Origin: Oreohelix idahoensis
Lineage: Eukaryota; Mollusca; Gastropoda; Stylommatophora; Oreohelicidae
Direction of reading: 5' to 3'
DNA: 64,000 nucleotides
NCBI GenBank assembly: GCA_024509875.1
Contig: JAMPIV010004905.1
Coordinates: forward strand, 1 to 64,000
Under the pieces are notes generated by a model. It was given only the letters and a program-made list of their open reading frames with translations, was not told the origin of the DNA and did no database searches. Shown piece after piece: positions 1 through 8,546 of this stretch. The position numbers and the translations under genes are program-made. Each line of letters opens with the position of its first letter. Within the stretch, counting starts at the first letter, position 1.

Positions 1-2427
1 ACTGCACCAGCAACTCTGGGAGAAATGCCCATAGTGGGAACACCCTTTGAGAGAGTTGCCGTGGATCTTGTGGGACCTCTCACCCGAACCAAGAGAAGGA
101 ACAGCTACATTCTGACTCTGGTGGACACTTGTTCTATGTGGGGAGAGGCGGTAGCCCTGTCATCGATTGATTCTAAACATGTGGCAGAGGCATTGCTCAC
201 AATTTTCACAAGGTTAGGCTTTCCCAATCAAATCTTGACTGATAATGGCTCTCAGTTCAAGGGGAAACTAACTGAGGAAGTTTTCAGGATCTTCCAGGCC
301 AAACACTTCCATTGTAGTGTGTACCACCCACAAGGGAACGGCCAAGTGGAAAGATTTAATGGCACGTTGATGTCGATCCTGAGAAAGTTGGCACACGAAA
401 AACCAGATACATGGGATCAGTACCTTCACGCCGCCCTCTTTGCTTATCGGGAGGTACCCCATAGTTCAACCGGTATGGCCCCGGCAACATTATTGTTTGG
501 AAGGCCAATAAAAGGTCCACTCGAAGCGCTGTTAAGAACATGGACTGATGAAAAGGCAGAGGAAAATATTACATCCTCATACCAATATGTGAATGAGCTG
601 ACCACTCGTTTAAAAACTGGCTGGAAACTTGCCAATGAAAATTTGAAACAAGCCAGGAAGAAACATGCTGCCTATTATAACAGGAAAGCTAAAGACAGAG
701 ATTTGGCTGTGGGAGAGAAGGTACTGCTTCTTCTGCCCGGTAGTCAGAATAAGTTACAAATTGGATGGCAAGGTCCATATACAGTTCTAGAGAAGGTGTC
801 TAGAACAAATTATAAGATAGATAAGAAGGGGAAAGAAAAAATATATCATGTGAATCTCCTGAAGAAATATTTGGAAAGAGAAAATCAGGAAGAGACACAC
901 TTGTTGACCTTGTCCATCGCCATGGAGATGAAAAAGGAACCACTTTCATCATTTGAATATCCATTACATCCCTGTGAGACAGCGGCACAGGTGAAAATCA
1001 GTACACATTTAACGAAAACTCAGAAAGAGAGAGTGCAACAGGTTCTAGATACTCATGCAGAGGTGTTAACAGACCGACCAGGGCATACAAACCTATTGGA
1101 ATATGATATGAAACTGATAGACCCCACACCTGTCTGTATGAAACCCTATTCGATTCCTTTTGCTAAGGAGAAAGCTTTGAAGGAAGAGATAGACTATTTG
1201 TTGAAGGAAGGAATTATTTCACACAGTGAATCTTCGTATAGTTCCGGTGTTGTACTCTTAAGGAAACCCTCTGGAGAACATAGACTCTGTATAGATTACA
1301 GGAGACTGAATGCTATTACAGAAGGACAGGTGGATCCATTGCCGGATACAAATCAGTTGTTTACCAGACTAAATAAAGCTAAATATTTCTCAAAAGTGGA
1401 TCTGAGTAAAGGATACTATCAGATTCCAGTAAAGCCTGAGGTTAGACCATACCTAGCTTTTAGTACCTCAGAAGGACACTATGAGTTTAATAGATTGCCA
1501 TTTGGATTGAAGAATGCGCCTAGTGTTTTCTCTAGAATGATGAGAAAATTATTGGACCCTCTGAATAACCCATGCATCACAAATTTCATGGATGATATCC
1601 TTATAGCAACAGAAACATTTGAGGAGCACATTGACTCTCTGAACATGCTATTTAATCGACTTAGGGAAGCGAATTTAACAGCCCGACCCACCAAATGTTG
1701 CGTTGGATGTAAAGAATTAGAATTCTTGGGACACACAGTTTATCAGGGAAACATGACCCCTGACCCAAAGAATTTAGAGAAACTAAAGAAAGCCCCGAGA
1801 CCACAAACCAAGAAAGGCGTGAGATCCTTTGTCTCATTATGTGGTTTCTACCAGAAGTATATCAAAAACTTTAATTCCATATGTGCGCCGTTAACTGATT
1901 TGACACGTAAGGGAAATCCAGATCGAATTACATGGACACCACAATGTGAAATGGCTTACCAGGAATTGAAGGAAAAGCTCACAAGCAAACCTATTTTGAA
2001 ATTACCTGACTTAAGTCAAGAATTCATTGTAAGGACTGATGCCAGTAATATTGGGTTAGGTGCGACTCTGCTACAGAAATCAGATGCATTGGATGGGGAA
2101 TTAAGCCCAGTGGCATATGCTAGCAGAAAGTTGAATAAAGCTGAAACCAATTACTCAACTAGCGAAAAAGAATGTCTTGCAGTAATATGGGCGATAAAGA
2201 AATTCAATATTTATCTGTATGGGAAGGCATTTAAGTTGCAAACGGATCACAAACCTTTGTCGTTTCTAGCACAGGCTAGACATGAGAATTCTAGATTACT
2301 CCGTTGGCCTTTATTGATGCAGCCATTTGAGTTCAGCATAGAGTATATAAGTGGAAAAACAAATCTGGGAGCGGATTTTTTAAGCCGCCATCCGTGTGAT
2401 GAGAATCACCCTAAACCCCAGGAATAA
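1..2427 (+). CDS. pol: Pol polyprotein: integrase, then reverse transcriptase and RNase H (5' partial)
   Basis: The frame is open from base 1; the first Met is at 25 and residue numbers count from it. Integrase core: D14 (VAVDLVGP), D73 (LTDNGSQF) and E109 (GNGQVERFNG), giving DD35E. A GPY-type C-terminal module (GWQGPYTVLEK) lies near residue 247. Reverse transcriptase begins near residue 330; its active-site motif is FMDD at residues 521-524, preceded by RLPFGLKNAPSVF. RNase H follows with D672 (RTDASNIGLGA), then TSEKECLAV and LQTDHKPL. The frame ends after GKTNLGADFLSRHP, the usual end of Ty3/gypsy RNase H. No stop or frameshift is visible, so this part looks recently active. It would integrate and copy the element's RNA; the host benefits in no way I can see. 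The zinc-binding N-terminus of the integrase is cut off by the window edge. Confidence 0.93.
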   Translation, partial: TAPATLGEMPIVGTPFERVAVDLVGPLTRTKRRNSYILTLVDTCSMWGEAVALSSIDSKHVAEALLTIFTRLGFPNQILTDNGSQFKGKLTEEVFRIFQAKHFHCSVYHPQGNGQVERFNGTLMSILRKLAHEKPDTWDQYLHAALFAYREVPHSSTGMAPATLLFGRPIKGPLEALLRTWTDEKAEENITSSYQYVNELTTRLKTGWKLANENLKQARKKHAAYYNRKAKDRDLAVGEKVLLLLPGSQNKLQIGWQGPYTVLEKVSRTNYKIDKKGKEKIYHVNLLKKYLERENQEETHLLTLSIAMEMKKEPLSSFEYPLHPCETAAQVKISTHLTKTQKERVQQVLDTHAEVLTDRPGHTNLLEYDMKLIDPTPVCMKPYSIPFAKEKALKEEIDYLLKEGIISHSESSYSSGVVLLRKPSGEHRLCIDYRRLNAITEGQVDPLPDTNQLFTRLNKAKYFSKVDLSKGYYQIPVKPEVRPYLAFSTSEGHYEFNRLPFGLKNAPSVFSRMMRKLLDPLNNPCITNFMDDILIATETFEEHIDSLNMLFNRLREANLTARPTKCCVGCKELEFLGHTVYQGNMTPDPKNLEKLKKAPRPQTKKGVRSFVSLCGFYQKYIKNFNSICAPLTDLTRKGNPDRITWTPQCEMAYQELKEKLTSKPILKLPDLSQEFIVRTDASNIGLGATLLQKSDALDGELSPVAYASRKLNKAETNYSTSEKECLAVIWAIKKFNIYLYGKAFKLQTDHKPLSFLAQARHENSRLLRWPLLMQPFEFSIEYISGKTNLGADFLSRHPCDENHPKPQE

Positions 2428-2483
2428 TAATACATTTCTCTATGTGTATATAGAATTATAGACTGACATATAACGTCTGTTTT

Positions 2484-2497
2484 AAGTGGGGAGGATT
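2484..2497 (+). promoter_or_regulatory. Polypurine tract of the LTR element
   Basis: A purine-rich run (AAGTGGGGAGGA plus TT) directly precedes the TG that opens the 3' LTR. This is the expected position of the plus-strand primer for reverse transcription. Confidence 0.7.
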
Positions 2498-4888
2498 TGT
2501 CGTGAGAAATTCTAATCCACATATATAAATTAAAAAATAAATGTAAAGCCTAACAAATAACTTCAATAAAAGGAAAGAAGAATGGTAAAGAACAGGGCTG
2601 TCACAATGACTGTACTCGAAATCCCCCTTGTTTTCTCCTTCGTCTGCAACTTGTAACGTTTCACGTTGATAGTAAAAGCCTACTGCATCACTACACGCTT
2701 TCTTCAATGAAACGTGTACTGCATTTCTAAGAAAAACCTTGAGATACGCAAGTTGACCTATATTTAAAATTCCATTCATTTCATTTTATACACGGCGTGA
2801 TGAAAAGACAGATGAACTTAGGATAGAGAGAAGGGAGGGCTGAAAGCAGGCACGCATGCAACACTAAACACGCGTCTCGTTATACAATTACTACCATCAC
2901 GCGTGTAAGGCCACTAGCACTAATTTTTTTCAAATCGACAGTGATAAAAAACACTACCCATACGAGAGTTAGTTTTTAAAAACATGAAACATTCTTATTA
3001 GGAAACATGACATTATACTGGTTTACGTTTGAAAACATTACAGTACCCAGACACCACATCGTATTCGAAGTGAACAGGAGGTAGAGGAAAATGCACATTT
3101 TGAACGCAGCCACCTAGCTCCCTTAAATATATATATATTTGGGTTCCTTAGGGCTTGCTGACAAAGAATATGTTAAACGTTACGCAAATAGTCTAGGAAT
3201 TACCAAATTATAGCCAAAAGAAATAGTGAGGGATGTCAGACAACACCAAAATCAGAATCGCTCAGTGGCAGATTTTTACACCACCATTGTACGGGAAATG
3301 GGTCTCCATGTTAAATCCGATTTGATTGGAGCGCAACAAATGTAAGGCTAAACACGATTAGTCGGGCTATAAATACTATCTTTTGTTGTCAGGGGAAACG
3401 TGAGTAGGAGTACTTTTTTTTTGAAAAGCTGTGTAAACATGGCACGATTGGTTAGACCTGTTAATATAGGCAATTAGGAGCGTCAGGTCACCACCACATT
3501 TTCAAATAAACTTACTAAAGAACCAGTGCGTTGAGCACCAGTGCATATTTTTCTAAATAAAAGCCTGGGACATCGGCAGATCGAAATTGTGCTATATTCA
3601 TTGCCAGTCAACGTAACTGTGTATTATTCCATGAATTGTGGTAAGCTTGATATATTCAATATCTTTTTAATGAAAATTGAATGTAAATTGATAATTTATG
3701 TCTGTATATATGTGTGGTTCAGTAGCGAACATGAGGTTAGGCCTATATGGTGCTCCAACCTGAACAGAAGGTGTCGGAGGAAAGTAAAATTACATGGAGT
3801 TGCCAAACAGTACACTGACACCTATCTTATTGACTAGAAAGAAATAATGCTGGAATTGCAGAGGCGTAGTAACCATTAGGGAGGAATATACTGGTGTAAA
3901 TTATGTCAGATGAAGCTAACAGTTGGCCTACCGCTCTGAACTCAGTGTTTGTTATGTATTGTGTTCAGTCTGTAAATAGATTATAAATTAGTTATGAAGT
4001 AGGAGGTACAACCTTCTTGTTTCAGGGACCGTGGTCCTAAAGTTATTGAGCAGCACCTGGTCTGAGCTTTGCTGAACCTAGAGGCTGACAGCATACTCCT
4101 GGGTCCAGATAGTGACCAGTGAGGTGTCTCCAGAACACAGGGAGGCTATCGAGCAGAGGAGTCTTTTCCTGCCGCCATCACGAAAGATAAGCGTCTGTGG
4201 CCAGAGGAGCTCAACATTATGCCCCCTCAAAATCTGACTTTATTACAAAATAGAGGGAAAATCCAGTGGTTAAATTGAGAAGAACTGTGAACTTTTCCCC
4301 ATACTATTTATAAGATAAACAAACACTTGAAGTCATGATGACAAATAACAACATATCTTGAAAAAAAAAACCAGTATTACCTCATATTACCACTACACAA
4401 CTGACACACATAGGATAATATTAATAAAATATGTCACTACAAGGTTCATATTGATAAATTCTGTACATATAAATGGTAATTACACTTGATTGTGATTCCT
4501 GGTTCACTTTGTAGTTGAATCAGGACATATATATTAATGAAAGTACTTAATACATATTGATATTTGAAAATTTACCAGTGACTCATTTAAGATAGTCTTA
4601 TAGAATGTTACATGTGTGTGAGTGTCACAGTGTTGTCAAGTGTGGTGGAATAAATTAAATTGTTTATCTGTCTGTTGTTGTTGTGACTTACACTTCACCA
4701 TATACATACCCTAGACATTTAACGTAGTCATCACAATATTCCAGAATAATTCTGACTGAGGCATAATGTGGTAGCAAGTAAGGTTATCTGTAAAACACTA
4801 CACCTGTTAGATACAGATACCTTCACAGCTGACCTCAGGCAGTACACTAAGTCCTCTATAAATATTTATGTCATCCCACTTTACCACA
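2498..4888 (+). repeat. 3' LTR, 2391 bp
   Basis: TG...CA LTR. Both ends are fixed by comparison with the solo copy at 41734-44134 (minus), which diverges from it exactly at TGTCGTG and CCACA and has its own target duplication. At about 2.4 kb it is unusually long for a gypsy-type LTR. Short antisense and sense frames inside it (for example 2456-2779 minus and 3541-3837 plus) show no recognisable domain and are probably chance. Confidence 0.88.
3368..3561 (+). promoter_or_regulatory. Candidate LTR promoter and poly(A) signal
   Basis: A TATAAATA box lies at 3368-3375 and an AATAAA signal at 3556-3561, about 180 bp apart, as expected of U3/R layout. The solo LTR keeps both in mirror orientation near 43259 and 43074. 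No transcription data support it. Confidence 0.45.
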
Positions 4889-5914
4889 GTGATATTAGCA
4901 GAAAAATATACAGAGGTCCAAAAAAGTATGTACATGTGCTTTATTGACTATAAGAAGGCTTTTGACAGAGTCCATCATGAGAAAATAATTGAATGCCTCG
5001 AAGACATAGGTATTGATGGAAAAGATATAAGAATACTCAGTAACCTTTATTGGGAGCAAACTGCCACAGTAAGATCTGGAAGGAATTATTCACCATACAT
5101 AGACATAAAAAGAGGTTCAGACAAGGTTGTGTGCTGTCCTCCTGCCTATTTAATTTATACACCGAAAAAATTTTCAAACAGATACAGGAAATACCAGGAC
5201 TGAACATCAGTGGAAGGTCAATAAACAACCTTAGATATGCAGATGATACCGTGTTGTTAGCTGAAAGCGAACAGGAGTTACAAGAACTAGTGAAGCAAGT
5301 GGACAGTATAAGTCATGAATATGGACTCGACATTAATATTGAGAAAACAAAAACTATGATAATTAGCAAAACAGACGATAAACCCACATTAAAGATAAGC
5401 GTAAATGGGAAAATCCTAGAACAAGTCAAGAGCTATGTATATCTTGGTCATATAATAACAGAAGATGGCAGATGTGAAACAGACGTCAAGAAGAGAATAG
5501 GAATGGCCAAAGCTACATTCAACAACATGAAACATATACTGACATCTAAACAGTTATCTCACAAATTAAAAATGAGAATCATAAAGTGTTATATATATTC
5601 TGCATTTCTGTATGGTGCGGAAACATGGACGATGAATAAGCATTTGGAAGAAAGAATTGAGGCTCTTGAAATGTGGATATATAGAAGAATGGGGCGCATC
5701 TCATGGAAAGAGATGAAAACAAATAAGGAGGTCCTAGGAAATCTAGGTATGAAAAGAGAACTAATGAGGGAGGTCAAAGTTTGACAGCTAAAATACTTTG
5801 GCCACATAAAAAAGCATAACACCTTGCAGAAGACCGTAACAGAAGGGAGAGTTGAAGGCAAACGTGCAAGGGGAAGACAGCGCTATAAGTGGGAAGATAA
5901 CATCAAGAGATGGA
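4889..5914 (+). pseudogene. RTE-like LINE reverse transcriptase fragment
   Basis: Part of a non-LTR reverse transcriptase. FIDYKKAFDRV is near 4940, RQGCVLS near 5120, LRYADDTVLLAE (active-site YADD) near 5230, then FGHIKKHNTL and WEDNIKRWT near 5800-5914. A single-base deletion near 5114 moves the frame, and a TGA at 5782-5784 replaces a codon inside a conserved VRQLKYFG-type stretch, so it is dead. Its 5' end is interrupted by the LTR element and its 3' end by the 95-bp pol fragment. The C-terminal block resembles RTE/BovB-group proteins. Confidence 0.85.
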
Positions 5915-6009
5915 CATTACATCCCTGTGAGACAGCGGCACAGGTGAAAATCAGTACACATTTAACGAAAACTCAGAAAGAGAGAGTGCAACAGGTTCTA
6001 GATACTCAT
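5915..6009 (+). repeat. Exact 95-bp copy of the LTR element's pol
   Basis: Base for base the same as 962-1056, the start of the reverse transcriptase region of the upstream LTR element. It begins immediately after the LINE stretch encoding WEDNIKRWT and ends in an AT dinucleotide run. It has no LTR, tail or terminal repeat of its own, so it did not arrive as an independent element. Confidence 0.95.
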
Positions 6010-6362
6010 ATATATATATCAACATCTAACTTTTGACAGTCGCAGCACTGGATTCATTCGGAAAGTTGTGCTATTTCAAAATCGGCACTCATCATAAGAG
6101 CCAGCCGATAGGATTTACCATCATCATCAATTTTTACATATTATAACAGTTATCTTAGCAACCACATGCTTAGCAATACGGAAATTACTTTCTCCTTGTT
6201 TTCAACTGTGAACGTCCAGAGCACGTCTTGCTTCAGTAACTATTTGTGGTGACATTGATTTCATCCAGGGAACATTAAACACCAAATTTGGCGTCCGCCT
6301 TGTAATTATTATTCGATATATAAAGTAGGCTAGACTGGGGCCATATCTGGGCAATTCCCCTC
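6010..6362. other. Unassigned stretch
   Basis: No coding frame, RNA gene or recognisable repeat. It begins with a short TA run (6008-6018) next to the 95-bp copy and contains a short ATC run near 6120. Confidence 0.5.
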
Positions 6363-6418
6363 ACAGTATAGTTTCAGTACTGATTTTTTATTTAAATGTA
6401 TATAAGACTCACCTGAAA

Positions 6419-7483
6419 TTACAAGTTATCTCCTTCAAAGTACGACCCTTGGGAAGTTACACAGTGGTTCCAACGTTTTTTCCACTGATCGTAGCAGTAC
6501 TGAAAGTCATTTTCTGTAAGAGTGCTTAGTTCATCGGTTACAATTTTTTTGATGTTTTCCACAGTCCCGTAATGATGTCCTTTCAACTTAGAAAGTGGTA
6601 GAAATCGGACGGAGCTAGGTCCGGGCTGTAGAGATGTTGTGGAAGTGTGAGGATGTTTTTCTTCACCAAATACTCTTGAATTGAAAGCGCTGTGTGAGCA
6701 GGCGCGTTGTCGTGGTGCAGCACCCAATCATCTGAAATGTCCCTTCGGACTCGCTGGACCCGTTTTCGAAGTCGTTCCAAGACATCTTTGTAGAAGGCCT
6801 GATTAACTGTCTGTCCTGGAGGTAGGGGTTAGGGTTACAAATGGTACAAATTCTTTGTGCACAATTCCACGACTGTCGAAAAAAACGATAATCATCGTTT
6901 TCATCCTGGACCTGCTCATGCATGCTTTCTTCGGACGAGGAGAATTTATCGTGTGCCATTCCTCACTTTGCCGTTTGGTCTCGGGATCATACTTGAACAT
7001 CCATGATTCGTTTCCTGTAATTACTTTATCCAAGAAATTTGGTTCAATGACGAGTCTTCCCAGCAAATTCTGACAACTTTCCAACCGGTTCTCTTTTCCC
7101 TCCACAGACAAGTCTTTGGGCACCAGTTGTGCACAAATTTTTTGCATGTGCAAAACGTTTGTTAAAATTCTATGAACTGCATTTTTATCCAAACCAGTTT
7201 CTTCTGCAATCATCCTGACACTCAATCGGCGGTCTTTCGCCATCACAGCTCGCACAACTTCCATATTTTGATCGTTTGTAGACAAGATTGGCCTTCCGGT
7301 ACAAGGTTCGTCTTCAACATTTTCTGGGCCCTCTTTGAAAGCTTTGTGCCACCTAAAAACCATATTTCTCGATAGAGTGGCATCTCCATAAGCTTCGGTT
7401 AGATTTTCAGATGTCTCGGTGGCAGACTTCTTGAGTTTCACACACAATTTGATAGCGTACCGTTGTTCGATATTTCGCTCCAT
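6419..7483 (-). pseudogene. Mariner transposase, broken
   Basis: Starts at ATG 7483 with a helix-turn-helix region (MERNIEQRYAIKLCVKLKK... FRWHKAFKEG). The catalytic triad is of DD34D type. The first Asp is replaced by Asn (ITGNESW, residue 158, codon 7010-7012). The second is D in HHDNAPAH (6709-6711) and the third D in LAPSDF (6604-6606), 34 residues apart. A 19-bp insertion at 6823-6841 shifts the frame after HKEFVP, and a second shift falls near 6590. The remainder ends with WKKRWNHCVTSQGSYFEGDNL-type sequence at 6419. It cannot encode an active enzyme. Confidence 0.88.
6823..6841 (+). other. 19-bp insertion with telomere-like repeats
   Basis: Between the mariner codons for VP and PGQTVNQ there are 19 extra bases containing TAGGGGTTAGGGTTA. 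The expected transposase sequence reads straight through if they are removed, so they are an insertion that causes the frameshift. Confidence 0.7.
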
Positions 7484-7677
7484 CGCAAACGTAACGAGGT
7501 ATTAAAACATGACCTTACAGAAACTGCAGTAGCGCGGCAATGACTCAACCGATCGAGTTGAAACAAGTCTAGACATGCAGCTAAGGTCTCTACCCATGCG
7601 CCGATATCCACCAATGAGGTGTTACTGTGTCTAGTCGTACATAGGCAAATCAGTACACTTACTTTTGGGACACAGTA

Positions 7678-7939
7678 GTAATTGTGTGTGGGTGTGTCTA
7701 GTTAAACTTATCTTTCTAGAGATAAGGGGTTGGAAGAGTGTCTTACACTAAAATATAGTCGTATAGATAGGCTGGACTAGAGAAACTATTCAGTCCAGAG
7801 ACAACTTTTTCTCCTTTACTATTCACTCGTGAAATCTATTTCTACATCTTTTATTCTCACATATTTACCACTATCACCTCTGCTCAGACGGGACCATAAC
7901 TATCTTCTAACCTATCTAAACTCTCCACACCTAAGCCTA
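7678..7939. other. Unassigned stretch
   Basis: AT-rich with no supported gene or repeat. Confidence 0.4.
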
Positions 7940-8165
7940 CCTTGCCGTTGGTTGGAGAGCTTGAGTGCCTCAATGATCCCGGGAGCTATGCCGGCGAGAG
8001 TTTTACTCCTGGCAGGGTCACCCAAGCCGGACAGGTCCTTGGTGAGGGGCCAGACAAAAGGGCTGTGGAGTTGGGGGAACCCTATAGGTGTAGATGCAGA
8101 ACCCACCGGCGAGTGGTACAAGCTCTGGTCTGCACCAATCCACCCCCACTTCATGGGTTAAATGC
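7940..8165 (+). repeat. LINE 5' leader-like segment
   Basis: GC-richer than its surroundings. It shares blocks such as GAGAGTTTTACTCCTGGCAG and a CAGACAAAAG motif with the 5' leader of LINE-A (reverse complement of about 35640-35800). It lies upstream of the I-like LINE reading frame at 8547, so either two LINE types share a leader or this is the remnant of a separate insertion. Confidence 0.55.
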
Positions 8166-8546
8166 TTTCTTGCCTCATTCTTCGCTGTTTGTCTCCTATC
8201 CAATAATCCCCATGGATGACGAAGAGATGCAGGCCAGCGGACATTGCACCTTTGTCCCTCTGTGACAGCCTCCTAGGTGGCGGGGAACGCCAGATATACC
8301 ATCACTGCAGAAGGGTTGGCAAAGCTGACTGAAGAATGATGAATTAGCTGACCCAGATATATATGCTATCTTTCTGGCAGGATGTGATGATCCTGGGATA
8401 CTGATACACTAGACTGCCTCCCTTCGGGGATACTGAAAAATGCATCCATACCCCCCACCCCTGCAATCATGAACATGCCTCAAAGACAACAGACTCTATA
8501 AGAGCTCGGGTGTCGCCTTGGTTATCAAGGCCCGCGCTGCACTTCG

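Larger units (their letters stand above)
1..4888 (+). mobile_element. Gmr1-like Ty3/gypsy LTR retrotransposon, 3' part
   Basis: The 3' portion of an LTR retrotransposon: open pol (1-2427), polypurine tract (2484-2497) and a complete 3' LTR (2498-4888) starting TGTCGTG and ending CCACA. The 5' LTR, primer-binding site, gag and protease lie before the window. In pol the integrase precedes reverse transcriptase and RNase H, the reverse of the usual Ty3/gypsy order. Known elements with that order are the Gmr1-like group. Sequence after the LTR (from 4889) is an RTE-like LINE coding region, so the element is inserted into older LINE DNA. The candidate target duplication would be GTGAT at 4889-4893, but its upstream partner is out of view. 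Confidence 0.88.
6363..7677 (-). mobile_element. Inactive mariner element
   Basis: A mariner-type transposase remnant (6419-7483) flanked by sequence with weak terminal similarity. GTACTGATTT occurs just inside both ends, near 6377 on the plus strand and near 7652 on the minus strand. The outer limits are approximate because the inverted repeats have decayed and the TA target duplications are ambiguous. Confidence 0.7.

Noticed and set aside
2456..2779. Antisense 107-codon frame in the LTR as a gene
   Set aside because: A similar frame occurs in the solo LTR only by shared sequence; the two differ by indels and show no coding constraint.
4868..5203. 111-codon frame across the LTR end as one protein
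   Set aside because: Its first codons come from the LTR and the rest from the LINE; it is a junction artefact.
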